A program made the translations under genes and the position numbers. Of a DNA stretch of 64,000 bases, positions 12,170 to 24,126 are shown piece after piece. How positions within the stretch are numbered: position 1 is the stretch's first letter; every line of letters begins with the position of its first letter. Below the pieces are notes generated by a model that worked only from the letters and a program-made list of their open reading frames with translations, was not told the DNA's origin and did not search any database. This DNA comes from Maratus speciosus (Eukaryota; Arthropoda; Arachnida; Araneae; Salticidae): positions 1-64,000 of the forward strand of contig CAWVRF010001061.1 in the NCBI GenBank assembly GCA_963932465.1, given 5' to 3'.

Positions 12170-12925
12170 TAACACCTTATAGTCGTCGTTCAATCCGTCT
12201 GTCTGTCCGTCCGCATATAACAACGCAAAAACTACACAACCGAATTGTTTGAAATTTAAAATATATAATTGTTGCATCATTTTGTCGAGTCATTTCAAAT
12301 TGTATGAAAATCGGATGTATAGTTTAATTACAGGGACAGTCAAAAGTTTTCCGTTACATCGCGGCCAATGGGAAAAAATTGTTGCTAGTGCATTTTAATG
12401 ATGTTACAGCCTTTCGAATAATCTGAAAATTTAAATATATAATTGTTGCATAATTTTGTAGAATCATTTAAAATTTTATGAAAATAGGATGTATAGTTTA
12501 ATTACAGGGACAGTCAAAAGTTTTCCGTTACATTAAGGCCAATGGGGAGAAAAATATTTCAAGTGCATTTTAATGATGTTACAGCCTTCCGAATGGTTTG
12601 AAAGTTTAAATATATAATTGTTGCAAGTTTTAGTCGAGTCATTTCAAATTTTATGAAAATCGAATGCATAGTTTAATGACAGGAGCAGTCAAAATTTTTC
12701 CGTTGCATTACGGCCAATGGGGAAAAAAATGTTTCATGTGCATTTTAGTGATGTCATAGCCTTTCGAACAGAATGAAATTGATAGGCACTTATGAAGTGC
12801 ACTAAAATAAACATTCAGTACAATATGCGGTGCAAAAAAATATTTATAAAACTAGTTATAGTACGAACGCACATCATTTGCCATATTTGCCAAGCAATTT
12901 CCAACTTGTTTTAATTTTTTATCAC
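12170..12925 (+). mobile_element. R1 element, copy 3 (left TIR eroded)
   Basis: It abuts copy 2 head to head: AACACCTTATAGTCGTCGTTC begins the leader, the tandem 190-bp units follow, and TACGAACGCAC (about 12862) is the inner right motif. It ends with CAATTTCCAACTTGTTTT, the same point where copy 1 stops. The outermost TIRs are missing at both ends. With copy 2 it forms an inverted pair of about 1.5 kb. Confidence 0.7.
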
Positions 12926-13530
12926 CGCCTTCCTCAAATTATATAAAAAGCTAAATATAACAGTCCGATAAATTTAAACTTTTATTACTCGTGATAATGC
13001 AATCATAGCGAGCTGAAAATTTCTTTGATTGAACAATGTGATATAATTTTACAGGGAACATTGTCTTTATTATATTTATTATTATTTAACAGAATGGATT
13101 TTTTAAGTTTTAATATTTATTATTAATATTAGTTATTTCATATATACTATAAACTGCCATAACTGTTTTTTTTTTTTGTTGTTGTTTTTATACATTTTTT
13201 TAGAACCTTTAAATTATCATAAATTTAAAAAATTTAAAAAAACTGTGCTTATTTTGTTTTTCTTCTTCCAATTAGATTAATAATAAATGTCTTAAATAAT
13301 TCAATTAGACACTTATAAGCTATTATATGTAAATATTTACTCAAACCACCCCTCTACACCCTCTCCTTTAATAATTTAGAAATGAGATATATTTATATGA
13401 GATATATATAACTAAGCACTATTTTTAATAATTTCACAATGTATTCATCTATTTTTCCTTATATTTAGTACAGTAAGATTCAGCATTATATTTTCTAATT
13501 CTTTGGAGAAATTGAAAAAGAATATCTGTA
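12926..13530. other. Unassigned AT-rich sequence
   Basis: No gene or element is recognised. Confidence 0.4.
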
Positions 13531-13532
13531 AA

Positions 13533-14352
13533 AAGAAACAAGAGCTAAAAATCATGCGTCTAGCATAAATTAATACTTTCCAATACATTCAGAATATTGA
13601 AAAAAAAAAAAAAAACTTTGCAGGTTATTGCGGAGAAAGATGATATCTAAATAAATAAATTAGAAAACGCATTTGCAAACCCAATTTCTGCAATTGCCAT
13701 CAGTAGTTGTAAAAATATTTAATTTTTTGTGCACCCCTGTACATGTTCTATAACTTTGTATGTATGCTACATGGTATGAAAAAATTTAGTTCAGTATGAA
13801 AATTTCCATTCAGCAATTTCTGTCAATAAACGGGAATGTATTTGAGATAGGGCAGCCCTGTATATGATCTATAAAATTTACAAACACCATGTCATATGAA
13901 AAAAAATAATAATAACAGTCAAATTTAAAAACGCGTACCACAACCGATAACGAACTTATAGCAATTATTGTTCATAAGCCAAATTTGTTTATGTGTCCTT
14001 GAAAATGAAATATAAATTCTATGCACAGCATATAATTAATCGCCTTATAGTGTACAACACCTCAGTGATGTATGTAAATTTCAATATGTTTAAAAGAGTG
14101 TAATATCATTAAACTACACCACACACGATTTTTCCCATTCAAAGTAATGTGGCGGTATTCTTTTGAGTGTCCCTGTAAACGAATCGTACATTCTACACAT
14201 TTCATTTTCAATACTAAACATGCCAAAGTAAACACAAATAACATATATCAATTTCATGGCAATTAGAGTATATTTACCCGAGTTAGAGCGAGCACGGAAT
14301 GACGGACAGGAGGAAAGATAGACAAACCGAATTCATAAACGCTTTTTTTTTC
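13533..14352 (+). repeat. R2 element, copy a
   Basis: R2 copies begin with an AACAAGA...AAATCATGC...CATA block followed by CACTTTCCAAC, and end with GACAGAC...ACCGAA(G/T)TCATAAAC...GTTGGAAAGTGTT. The start and end therefore carry the inverted pair CACTTTCCAAC/GTTGGAAAGTG. Inside are tandem units near 180-200 bp with CCTGTA(A/T)ATGA and CCCATT. This copy starts at AAACAAGAGCTAAAAATCAT and ends in the GACAAACCGAATTCATAAAC block, without a clean terminal motif. No protein is encoded. Confidence 0.6.
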
Positions 14353-14469
14353 TTTCACTTTTCCTTCTTTTCATTTTTCGACAAAAAAAAAAAAAAATAA
14401 AATGAGAATTTCAAGCGTTTTCCCATTGTAACCTTTATCGGGCTTCCGTGTGTAGATTTATTTATTTTT

Positions 14470-14745
14470 TATTTATTTTTTTTTTTTAACGCCAAATTTA
14501 ACAGCATTTTCTAAAAGACCTCCTACGTTTATCGAAAAATGAAAAAAAAAATTGTTTGACTTTACAGTTTCTGAATAAGAGCACCTGCCAATTTCATGTG
14601 TTTATGAACAAAAACTGAATTCAGGAATGTGTCAGAAAAAGTCAATTTGGATGATTATGCAATTTTTGTACGGGGCATTTGGCTAGAGCACTAAAAATTC
14701 AGTGTCTCAAACTCTAAAAGCAATTGCAATAAGTTGTATTTATAT
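14470..14745. repeat. Interspersed repeat, copy 2 of 2
   Basis: Direct, diverged copy of 8225-8690, with TTTCTGAATAAGAGCACCTG at about 14569 and the following landmarks in the same order. It starts just after R2 copy a, as copy 1 sits just before an R1 element, so it may mark a shared insertion neighbourhood. Confidence 0.55.
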
Positions 14746-14749
14746 GATG

Positions 14750-17400
14750 TAACCATTATCAGTCAGCATGAAAACGAAAGTAATCAACATTTATTGTAAA
14801 ATGTTTTTGGGAGCTCTAAGTAATCTATAATTTTAAAATGTGCATTATACAGTATTAGTGTAGTTTAATGCATTAAAATAAATGTTTTCTTACTTTAATT
14901 CTGATGGTAACGAAATGAATAGTTCAATCATCAAAATCTAGTTTTTTTTTTTTTCCAGTTTCAATACATTCATTTCATTATGATTGTTTTAATCATACTT
15001 ATCATGTAGTATTAGCAGTAATTCTGATCATATAATATTAGCATTAATTCTCATCATATAGTATTAGTCTATGTGAGATAGAGTTTTAAAAAAATAGATT
15101 GCCATGATTTAATTTGTAATTTAACCAACATGATTGTGCAAAGTAAAGTAATAATAATAATAATAATAGCAATAAATTTAAATAGATAATGCTTTCGTTT
15201 GCATTATTGTAAGAATCTTTTAGATAGTGATTCTTCCCTGTTTTTAAAGACATATACTTACACTTAATCATATCTACTGCTTTAATTGCATCCATTCTAT
15301 TGATATTTTTGAACAATTCTATACTTGTACTGTCCATTGGTATCTTTTTAAACAATATACAGTTACACTTGAATATTTTAGGCTAATTGTGAGCTTGGGG
15401 CACCATTGCGACAAAGTCTAGTACTACTTTTCTATCTGACCTATGTAAATATTACTTGTATTGCCATGAAATCGATATATGATATGATGGAGGCCTGTTC
15501 ACTATTGTAAATAGTGAGTGTGGCCTTTATTGTTGGTTTGCATGTATGTATAAAATAATTCGAATAAACTCGAATTACGGTCTAGGTCGATATCTGCTTG
15601 TAGTACTTTTTTTTATAGTAGTATATTATTCCAGCCGTAATAATTGATACACATTTCTAATGTGCACTGCAGTCTGTTTCCCATAAAAAGTTATAGTGAT
15701 AATAATGCGCGTAGTGTTTGCTGATCATTAACAGAGAAATTCCATTCCAAGACAACCGAAGAACAGTGGACGAAAAAATGACGGTTGAAAAAAGGCACTT
15801 TTGCGAATATTTAAAATATTTGTCAGGAAAGGGTGGATTACTGAAATTAAAATAATTTTAATATCTATAAAGAAAACTGTCTTATTTTGAGAGATGGTTT
15901 TCGCACTCGAGTTCAAAACTTAATAAAACATTATTTTCATTATATCTTTCTTAATTTTTCAAATGGTGAAGAGAAAAAAGTTTTTACTTTCCAGTTTTTG
16001 CTTTTGTGCGTGTGTGTGTGTGTAAAAATTAGAGGAAAATCAAATGATTAAGAGGAAGAATGACAACAGTTCAATTGTGTGAAATTTTGTATGACGGTTT
16101 TATTTAATGGCTTGAACGACATATTATCGTTTGTTTATCTTAGATAGAGGAATAAGATGAAATAGTCCTTTGACAATGTAATTAAAAGATAGGCCGATAC
16201 ACAGCTGAAGATCGTATATTCACAAATGTAAATTGAAATATAGCTCTGAATAACTGGTCTATGACTATCATAAATTTTCCCTTTGACCTACATATCCCAT
16301 TTTTGTAATATGTCTGTTAAATTGTATTAAGACAAGCTTAATAAAACTAATTTCTAAATTATTTAGATTTTACCATTTTTCTTGTGTATTCAAATTTTCC
16401 ATTTCTTTAAAAAATGTTATTGTATACAGATTTTTCACCAGAAAAAACTATTTTAGAAATTCTTTGAAAAATCGGGTCAACCCGAACCGGACCCGCAAGA
16501 GACAAAACCTAACCCGAAACAATGGATATCAACCCGATTTGCAGCAAAATTGTAGAAGTTAATCCAACCCCCGACAAAAAAAGAAAGGTTTCCCGACCCG
16601 ATGCAGGACTCTACGCCATACTCAATAAATTTAGATCCTAAGTATTATTTAAATTATTTTCGAGAAAATATTTTCATTTCTGCTGTGCATTCCTTAAATT
16701 TTGTTTTCTTTGTTGAAACTTCAAAATTTTGACTCCCACTTATTGTTACCCCCCTCCATACACACACACACACACACACGTACACCCCGCTCTTAACTCT
16801 GCTCCCCTCTTACATTATAAAAATCAAGATAATGAAAAACCTTCACTTTTGAAAAAAGTACTTTTGTTTATGTTTTGACCCCTTTAAATGTATGTAAAAA
16901 TTTGTTTCTTTTAATTCCATGTCCTCCCCCTTTCTCTTCACCAAAAGGCTGTCTTTGGTCAAAGTTCCCATAAATATATAAAAGTTAATAGCCTTATACA
17001 TAAGCTATCCATGTACTAAATTGAGAGAATCTATAGATTGTATTTTCTGTTTACCACCCCGCCCTTTCTAGGGGCTTACTAATGAACAGCCGGCGTCTCC
17101 AGCAGAATATATTTTTTCAATACACAGCACCTATTTGTTAGTGTCCTTTAAGTGTAACGCTATGTATAATATACTTTTTTGATATCAATAATAGATATGC
17201 GGACTTACCACGGGCTTTAGTTGAAGCTTAGAATTAGTTTTCTATAACTGAAAATATATGTAACTTTAATAACTAATAGATCTGAATTTTAGGTTCATCT
17301 AAGTATATATAATAATTATTATTTTTACCACTGATTTTTTTTTTGCTAAGACCTTTTCACCGTTGACCTTTTTACCTAAATTCATTTGAAATAGAGTATC
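14750..17400. other. Unassigned sequence
   Basis: No exon or bounded element is supported. Small features are a TAA repeat near 15148, a GT repeat near 16009, a CA repeat near 16762, and a stretch at about 16470-16600 rich in AACCCGA/ACCCGA units that looks like part of an interspersed element. Confidence 0.4.
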
Positions 17401-17404
17401 TACA

Positions 17405-17757
17405 TTAAAATATACTGCAAACGATTTTCCCGCGTAGATCATTATGTAACGGAATTCTTTTGTGCGACTCTGGAAATGAATAATAAATTCTTTGCATTTC
17501 ATATTCTACAGAAAGCATGTTTTAGTGCTGCACTTGAAACGATTTTTTCCCATTGGTCGTAATTTAACGGCATACTTTTGAATGCCCCTGTAAGGGAACT
17601 GTACATGCTACATATTTCATTTTCAATGGTGATCGTGCGATAGTAAATGTCAATAACACACAAAATTTCAGGGAAATCGAATTATATTTGCGCAAGATAG
17701 AGCACTGACAGACAAACTGAAGTCATAAACCCTTTTCAACTATGTTGGAAAATGTAA
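17405..17757 (+). repeat. R2 element, copy b (3' part)
   Basis: Only the right half of R2 is present: units with TATGTAACGGAATTCTTTTG and CCCATTGGTCGTAATTTAAC, then GACAGACAAACTGAAGTCAT and the end block CAACTATGTTGGAAAATGT. Confidence 0.6.
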
Positions 17758-17759
17758 AA

Positions 17760-19480
17760 TAAATAAATTCCTCATAATTTAGAATTACAAATTGTCATTA
17801 GTGTGTGACTTAATCGGTGAAAAATTTTCTTGATTTTACGATATCGGAGGTAACACGCGCATATCAAATATCACGAATTTGATTTTTTTTTAAAGTAGAC
17901 CATTGAAAGTGATTATTTAAAAGTATTTAGGTAGAATAACTAAATTACTAAATTCTTCTATAAACACGCTTGCGGAATGGGGCAGAATTTGATAACATAC
18001 AGAAAATGTGCAACAAAGTTTTTATTATTAAAAATAACCATAAGTTTAATAATAATTCTTAGGCTACAATAAAGATAACTCTTCGGCTATCAGTTTTTAT
18101 TTTCCGTTGGGGAGGGGGGGGGGGAGGGGAGTTATTCTAAGATTTCTGCTGTGATGTCAGAAAAGATTTTTTTTTTTTAATGATGCCCTACTTTATTTTT
18201 ATATCAACAATCTTTTATGTTACATTGTGCAATATTCATGATTTAATAATTATTGATTAATACTAATTTTAAAAGAACTAGTTTAAAACATAAACATTTC
18301 ATAATCCTTTTATTAAATAAGCGACAATGAAAAAAATATGTAGCAAGCTACCACTATTTGGAATTTTACTGTTCCTGTGAACTGTTTTCTTTAGAAATCA
18401 TCTTTACAAGGGAAGGGGTGGGGCTGTCAATCATAGTTTTCTCAAAGCTCAAAGCGTCACTTACAGGTAGTATTTCGATGTCATTCATGGGTTGCAAGAG
18501 TTTGGATTAGATAACAATGGGAGATATTTACTCTCTTTCAAACCTTACTTCAAAGAAAACTCATAGAAACTTTTAAAGTATCATTGAAATTAATTACACT
18601 GGAATATTTGGTCAACTCTGTTGTATTTAGTAGAATGTTTAGGTAAAAAATAATGATAATTGTAGATATCGTTCAGGGAAGTGTAGTCTCATAAGCATTT
18701 TTCTGGCTACACCTCTGGTTCTTCTCTGTGAAACACAACTGTGAGAATAAATAAGATTTAGGGCTTTTTAATATGGCAGTTTTAATGTAAGAGTCGCTAT
18801 ATTGGGACTCGTTATATAAAGAAAGCACAAATAATACACAATGTTTTTAATTTTCCAAGCGGACACAGCCAGTGATATAAACATAAGAATGGTTTTTGGA
18901 TTCTCCCCCCACCCCTTCAACTTTCAAAAGAAATCAAGTATCCAGTTATTCAAAAATATAAGTAGGTCGAATATAATGAAAACCACACATATAAATATGT
19001 GTAAAAATACACCTTTATTTATTTTTTAATGCAAGTAAAAACAAGGAAGAGTAACTTTTGTTAAGATTATCTGTCTTTAATGCATATGAATGCATTACCT
19101 ATCTTAAAATGATTATTATTGTTTACTTTGCTTAATCATATTGGTGAGATGATAGGTTATATCTCCCAACCTGAGAAGTACTGTGTAAACATCATTTTAT
19201 TGATTGAAATAATTCTTTCATGGCAAATCTCTTTGTATGTAAACTGCCATATAAACAAAAGGAAAATCGAGATAAGAACAGGAAAAAAAAAAATATGATA
19301 CGTTTGTAGAGATTTTGAAATACAGCCTTCACGGTAGAATTATCATTAACTTTGTCTCATATGATAAAGGAAAAGTTTCAAATTGAAAAATAAAATTACT
19401 TTACTTTTGCTCTAAAATATTAAAAAAGCATTGCAGATTACTGCGAGCAATTGCACTTAATAAAGCCGTCTATGATGTTT
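17760..19480. other. Unassigned AT-rich sequence
   Basis: No gene or bounded element recognised. One G-rich tract near 18104-18130. Confidence 0.4.
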
Positions 19481-19486
19481 AATTGC

Positions 19487-19897
19487 GTGGAGTTTTTGAT
19501 CTACTTCCAACAATTAATAGGCTACTTCACTCACGCGAAAGCACCCGCTCGCTAATGTTTATTTGGTGGAAGAATTTTTTTAAGATACCTCGTTTTTATT
19601 TCCATTTTTTTAAACGAATCTTTTGCATTGGCTACCTAAGATCGATCTATAGAAAAACCGTTTTTTTCTTTTTCGATTTTGTTTAAAGTTTTTTTTTTTA
19701 ATTTATTTAGGATACATTTACTTTCGGAACCGGTTTCGAAAGTAAAAGTATCCCCATTAAAAAACCTTGCAAATAAAATAGAAGGAGTAAAAAAGTCCTT
19801 TGTACAGATCGACCTCAGCTACTCAAATCATAAGAAATTCGTTTAAAAATACTGAAATGCAAGCACGCTATCTTTAAAAAATTCTTCCTTAGGAATA
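19487..19897. mobile_element. Hairpin (foldback) element, copy 1
   Basis: The left arm (about 19563-19665: GGAAGAATTTTTTTAAGATA, then TTTTTTTAAACGAATC, then GATCGATCTATA) is matched in reverse by the right arm at about 19795-19895. Arms are about 100 bp with moderate divergence, around a centre holding GGAACCGGTTTCGAAAG. A second copy of the whole unit is at 33405-34425, which shows it is a dispersed element and not a local palindrome. Confidence 0.65.
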
Positions 19898-19910
19898 ATA
19901 TTGAATCTAG

Positions 19911-20034
19911 GAAAAAAGGTGACCGGAAAAAACGTGATAGAAAAAACAAGAGCGGAAAAAACGGGATAAGGAAAAAACGAGACCGGAAAAAACGTGACAA
20001 GGGAAAAAAGGTGACCGGAAAAAACGTGACAAGG
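19911..20034. repeat. Minisatellite GGAAAAAACGTGACCG, period 16-17 bp
   Basis: About seven units alternate between GGAAAAAACGTGACAA and GGAAAAAAGGTGACC types. The same units occur in the opposite orientation at 20615-20700. Open frames here only reflect the repeat. Confidence 0.75.
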
Positions 20035-20700
20035 AAGTGTTAAATATTGAACTTGTCGATAAATAAATGCTAAAAACTAAAGTAAAGTTTTTCCACTGTC
20101 AGTTTCTTACAGCGTAGGGAGGGGGGGGGGGGGCAGAGTTAATGGGTGAGTTTGACAACTCTAAGATTTGGTCCAAGAAAATACAATTTTAACATTTCAT
20201 TAAGAGAAGTTTATTATTCTACAAAAGACAAGTTAGTGCTATCCACGGAGAGTGGGGGGGGGGCTATTAAGGAAATACAATTTATTGATTCTTTCAATTC
20301 GCTATTGATAGTTTATATATGAGTAAAGATGTTTTATAAGGCGGAGGGGGAGGGAAAAAATTGCATACACAGCCTGTAAAGGGAACAAAATAAAGACGAA
20401 GAGAGGAGGCATTTTCTTTAGAGGAATTTTTTCATTATCCTGCTTTTTGCTCGCAGGCTATCAAAGCCCAAGGATTAATGTGCACGCAGGTTCTGTATGT
20501 ATGTATGTATGCACTTACGTCTGTATGTACGTAACGCGATAACTCTTGACAGAAACATCCGATTTGCTTTAATTTTTTTTTCCAGGTTCATTGTTTCCAA
20601 ATTCAATATTTAACACTTCCTTGTCACGTTTTTTCCGGTCACCTTTTTTCCTTGTCACGTTTTATCCGTTCCCGTTTTTTCCGGTCACCTTTTTTCCGTT
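20022..20700. mobile_element. Inverted-repeat structure flanked by the minisatellite, containing an R3 end
   Basis: The left boundary GTGACAAGGAAGTGTTAAAT (from 20025) is matched in reverse by the right boundary near 20605-20630, and the flanking minisatellites are likewise inverted. Between them, at about 20440-20585, lies a minus-strand copy of the R3 terminus: the GCTCGCAGGCTATCAAAGCC hairpin half, a GTAT/GTACGT tract and GCGATAACTCTTGACAGAAA. This looks like one element whose ends are minisatellites, or an R3 fragment caught inside it. Confidence 0.5.
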
Positions 20701-20704
20701 TACC

Positions 20705-21395
20705 AATCTACCTATAATGAAATTTAAAACCTATCTACATCGATGCTTTTTCTGGCCCATTCAGCGTCATTATAGACAGGTTTCACGGTGATAGTTTTAA
20801 ATTATGCTAGAATTTGAATAAAATTTGCGCAACAATAATAAATAAAAATATTATTTTTGAAGTGTAATGTTAAATTGGATATTTGAGATTTTTATTATTA
20901 TTACACAACAAAAGTGCTGTAAGTAAAGAAAAAAAAACAGTTTAGTTATTTAGTATTATAGTTAAATGAAAAAAATGACATACATTTGGAAGTAAAAAGG
21001 AAAGAAAAGAACGTGTATATTCATTAAAAGAGCAAAATAAATAAATATTACATAATAAATAATGAACATGCAAAATAAATAAATATTATATGGCAAATGA
21101 TATAAAATAATAATTATTATAGTAATGAATTAGAATCTTATGGACAGAAATAATAAAGTAAAATAAGTAAACGATGATATTCTATAAAATTGCCTAGTAT
21201 ATGGTTCGAAATACAATGCCATTCTTAAGCATTAACAGAAAACGAAATCCCCTAAGGCATTCGACTTAAAATACGGTAATCCAGTTGACAAATAGTCTGC
21301 CTAACGCCTATTGTGTGCTTGGAAAGAGGGGGTGATTGATAAACGCCTTCTTTAACTCCCAGTCTCGAGAAGTGGGGGGAAGCACAAACGCACAA
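20705..21395. other. Unassigned AT-rich sequence
   Basis: A short run of diverged AAATAAATATTA-type units lies near 21035-21110. Nothing else is recognised. Confidence 0.35.
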
Positions 21396-21396
21396 A

Positions 21397-21554
21397 CGCG
21401 TTCATAACCATCTAGAAGTAGAATATTTTGACCGCCTATACGCGCTTGTGACCATCTACAAGTACAAAAGTCTGACCGCCTATATGCGTTCACGACCACT
21501 TACAAGAACCAAAGTGCGACCGCGGATACGCGTGCGTGACCACGAAAGGGTTAA
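21397..21554 (-). mobile_element. piggyBac-type terminus with 44-bp subterminal repeats
   Basis: Read on the minus strand, the sequence starts TTAACCCTTTCGTGGTCACG (21554 leftwards), the usual form of a piggyBac end next to its TTAA target. Behind it are about three tandem 44-bp units with CGTTCA(T/C)(A/G)ACCA, AGTACAAAAGTCTGACCGCC and TATACGCG. The matching other end was not found, so this may be a solo end or a badly eroded element. Confidence 0.5.
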
Positions 21555-21559
21555 GAACG

Positions 21560-22218
21560 AATTAATTGAATTCCCATACAAATCAATACAAAATCTATGA
21601 TCGGTTAACGAACAATTCCTCTGTTTTTGAGCGGATTAAGTTTGTTAATAGATCACCTACTGTACACTATATTATACACTAAAAGTACACCAAAATTTAG
21701 ATAAAATTTTCTCTCTTTATATATACATATATATATATTTGACATATTTAAATTGATAATACAATTTTTTATAAAACATAAATTTATGTGACTTTGTAAA
21801 GTTATTTTCCTTTATATGTTGAATAAATTGTAATTAAGATTTTTTCTTTTGTAAGAAAATTTTGAAAATATCACTTTTGTAGTAAAAAATACACAACTAA
21901 ATGGGTTTTTTCTAGCATATTTTTAAAATAATATTTTTGGAAATCCTGAAGGGAAATTAATATTTACCCTTTTCTGTACTCAAAAATGAAAAGAATATAC
22001 AAAAAGCATCTTATTCCACTAAACCCTACTATTTACGGATGCAAATCAGCAAAATATCGTTTTGATTACAAGCACAGATATTTTCTTAATATTCCGTACA
22101 ATGTATTACAAAAGTTTTACATTGCGATTTAATTTTAAATAAACTTATTGATGATAAAAAATATACTTGTTCTTATCAGAATTTTCTTTAAAAGTATGTC
22201 TCCACAATATCCACTTAC
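21560..22218. other. Intron of the M13 peptidase gene; no other feature seen
   Basis: AT-rich sequence downstream of the exon ending at 22219. The following exon was not located anywhere to the left. Confidence 0.5.
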
Positions 22219-22465
22219 CACATCTTTTCTTCTTTCATCAAAGTAATGACGAAGGTAATACGAACTAAGGCCAATGTCTATTTTCTTAGGAGTAACTTCG
22301 GATAGTTTTATAAAAGTATTTAAAAGGCACTGAATATAGCGAGGTTTTTCTCTTTTATCACCCAATTTTACTTTGTTGTATTCAAACTCCATATCTGTCA
22401 GTTCTTTGGATAAAAATGGTAAGGATTCTTCCACAACTCTCCACAGCATGTAATTCGCAACGACT
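22219..22465 (-). CDS. Neprilysin-like M13 peptidase, internal exon 4 of those seen
   Basis: This 247-bp exon continues the neprilysin-family (M13 zinc endopeptidase) reading frame. The acceptor ends TTTTTATAG before base 22465 and the donor is GTAAGTGG after 22219. Its first base completes an arginine codon begun in the exon at 39720-39844 (CG plus A). It encodes 82 further residues, including VVANYMLWRVV, an almost diagnostic M13 segment, and later SSYYLRHYFDERRKDV, which matches the conserved part ending in a 'F' plus acidic/basic cluster before the next domain. It ends in phase 0. No stop or frame break is present. In the family this part belongs to the extracellular or secreted N-terminal domain (Peptidase_M13_N) that caps the active site of a peptide-degrading ectoenzyme. 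The catalytic HExxH exon is not in view. Confidence 0.9.
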
Positions 22466-22579
22466 CTATAAAAATTAAAACAAATGCATATCCAACAATA
22501 CAAATAGACACAATTTTCAGATTTAATAACTTTCATAAGCACACAAGGCGCGTACATAAATTAAGAACTAATTGGGTAA

Positions 22580-24082
22580 AAAAACAAGAAAGAAAAAAAA
22601 AATCATGCATAGAGCATAGATTATGAAACACTTTCCAACGCATTCAGAATAATGTAACGAAACTGCACCGTTTAAAAAGTTGAAACAGGATGTCTAAGCC
22701 AATCATATGGAAACGCATAACACATTTGAAAACCCAATTTCAGCAATTCCCGTCCACAATCGGAAAATTATCTGAGTTCTTTGAGCAGCACTGTATGTAA
22801 TATACAGATCTATTAATTACATGCATGCAAAAATTTAGTTCAATTAGGAAATACTTACCTCAGTTGAAATTCCCCTTCACCAATTTTCGGTAATAAGGAG
22901 AATGGTAGATCAATTATTTTGTGCAGCCCTGTATAAGAGGTACATAAATTATATACAATGAGTCACATGCAAAAAAATAGTTAAAATTAAAAGCGCATAC
23001 CGAAATTGAAAACGCACTTCCAGCAATTATTGTTCAAAGACAGTACTGTAACCGATTTCTTTTGTGTGTCCTTGTAAATGAACGATAAAAGCTATGAACT
23101 CTCTATTCTATCGCAATCATCTTGTAGTGAAATTCAGTGATTTATATAAATTTCAGTACATTTGAAATAGTTTAATGTCATTAAAATACTCTGCAAATGA
23201 TTTTCCCCATTGATCATAATGCAAAGGAATTCTTTTGAGTGCCTCTGTAAATGAACTACTGTAGAGTCCCTCTATTACGAACTAATTAGGACCGAACACT
23301 GTTTCGTTTAACGGGAATTCGGAATAGGCGGATTGCATTAATAATAATCAACGTTTTGACTTGTTAAGCTGTAAATTAAGTTCGGGGACATCTGCTAGCG
23401 TCAGCTGTATAAGTGCTGATCGGCTGGTGATGAACAGGTTCAGTGAAAGTGGGAAGGGAAGAGCAGTGATCTTCGACAACTCATCACCTCTTGCCTAATG
23501 CTCTTGACCTCGCCTTAAGCTACGTCGAACAAAACGCTTAATCAACACCAAATGATGTTATGTTCATGCGGCGATGGCGGAACATTACACCCTCGAGTCG
23601 ATTCAGTGCTCTTCGTCAGAAAAAGAATCACTGACTTTACTTCTTAAGTGTCTATAAATTAGTTATTTTTGTGTTTAGTAGTGATTAAAAATGATTCTAC
23701 ATAATTGTATGAATGGAGCCGACACGTACTTAAGTAACCATCTTTCATTCCAATTTGGTTTTCATCAAGCTTAGGCTCTATTTATGGTCTACTTAACTTC
23801 TTTGTGTAACAATAAATGTACGTTTTTTCGTGAATGTCTTGTTAATTTTTCCTGTTTTTAAGTTTAAAAAATCGGTATTTTTTTCTGAACTCTGTTCGGA
23901 ATAGGTGGATTTTCGGTACTCTACTGTATTCATATGCAATAGCGAACATGCCATGGTAAGCAGCATTAACATATATGAATTGCATGAAAATCCGAGTATA
24001 TTTACGTGAGTTAGAGTATGAACAGACAGACAGACGGAGCAACAGAATTCATAAACAGTTTTAAACCTTGTTGGAATGTGTT
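22580..24082 (+). repeat. R2 element, copy c (interrupted by a MITE)
   Basis: It starts AAACAAGAAAGAAA...ATCATGC and CACTTTCCAACGCATTCAG, and ends GACAGACGGAGCAACAGAATTCATAAAC then CTTGTTGGAATGTGTT. The MITE at 23259-23926 splits it at TA. Removing the MITE rejoins TGTAAATGAAC with TATTCATATGC, as in the other copies. It begins about 115 bp from the exon at 22219-22465. Confidence 0.7.
23259..23926. mobile_element. 668-bp pogo/Tigger-type MITE
   Basis: The left end CTGTAGAGTCCCTCTATTACG and the reversed right end CAGTAGAGTACCG share the (A/T)GTAGAGT terminal motif typical of pogo/Tigger ends. The subterminal block TTCGGAATAGG(C/T)GGATT is repeated near both ends (about 23325 and 23897). TA flanks it on both sides. 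No transposase frame. It sits inside R2 copy c, so it inserted later. Confidence 0.6.
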
Positions 24083-24126
24083 AAAAAGGAATTTTCTGCA
24101 TTGCTATGTTCTAGCTTTATTGCCGA

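Noticed and set aside
15257..15345. Minus-strand segment ending in the strong donor GTAAGTAT, with a WMD-like motif (NRMDAIKAVDMIK), as the next peptidase exon
   Set aside because: Alignment with the expected M13 segment (…W-M-D-x-x-T-x-x-x-A-x-x-K-A…) is poor, the acceptor is weak and the phase from the exon ending at 22219 does not give a convincing join.
19815..20791. Phe/Ser/Arg-rich frames on both strands
   Set aside because: They come from the 16-17-bp minisatellite and its inverted copy.
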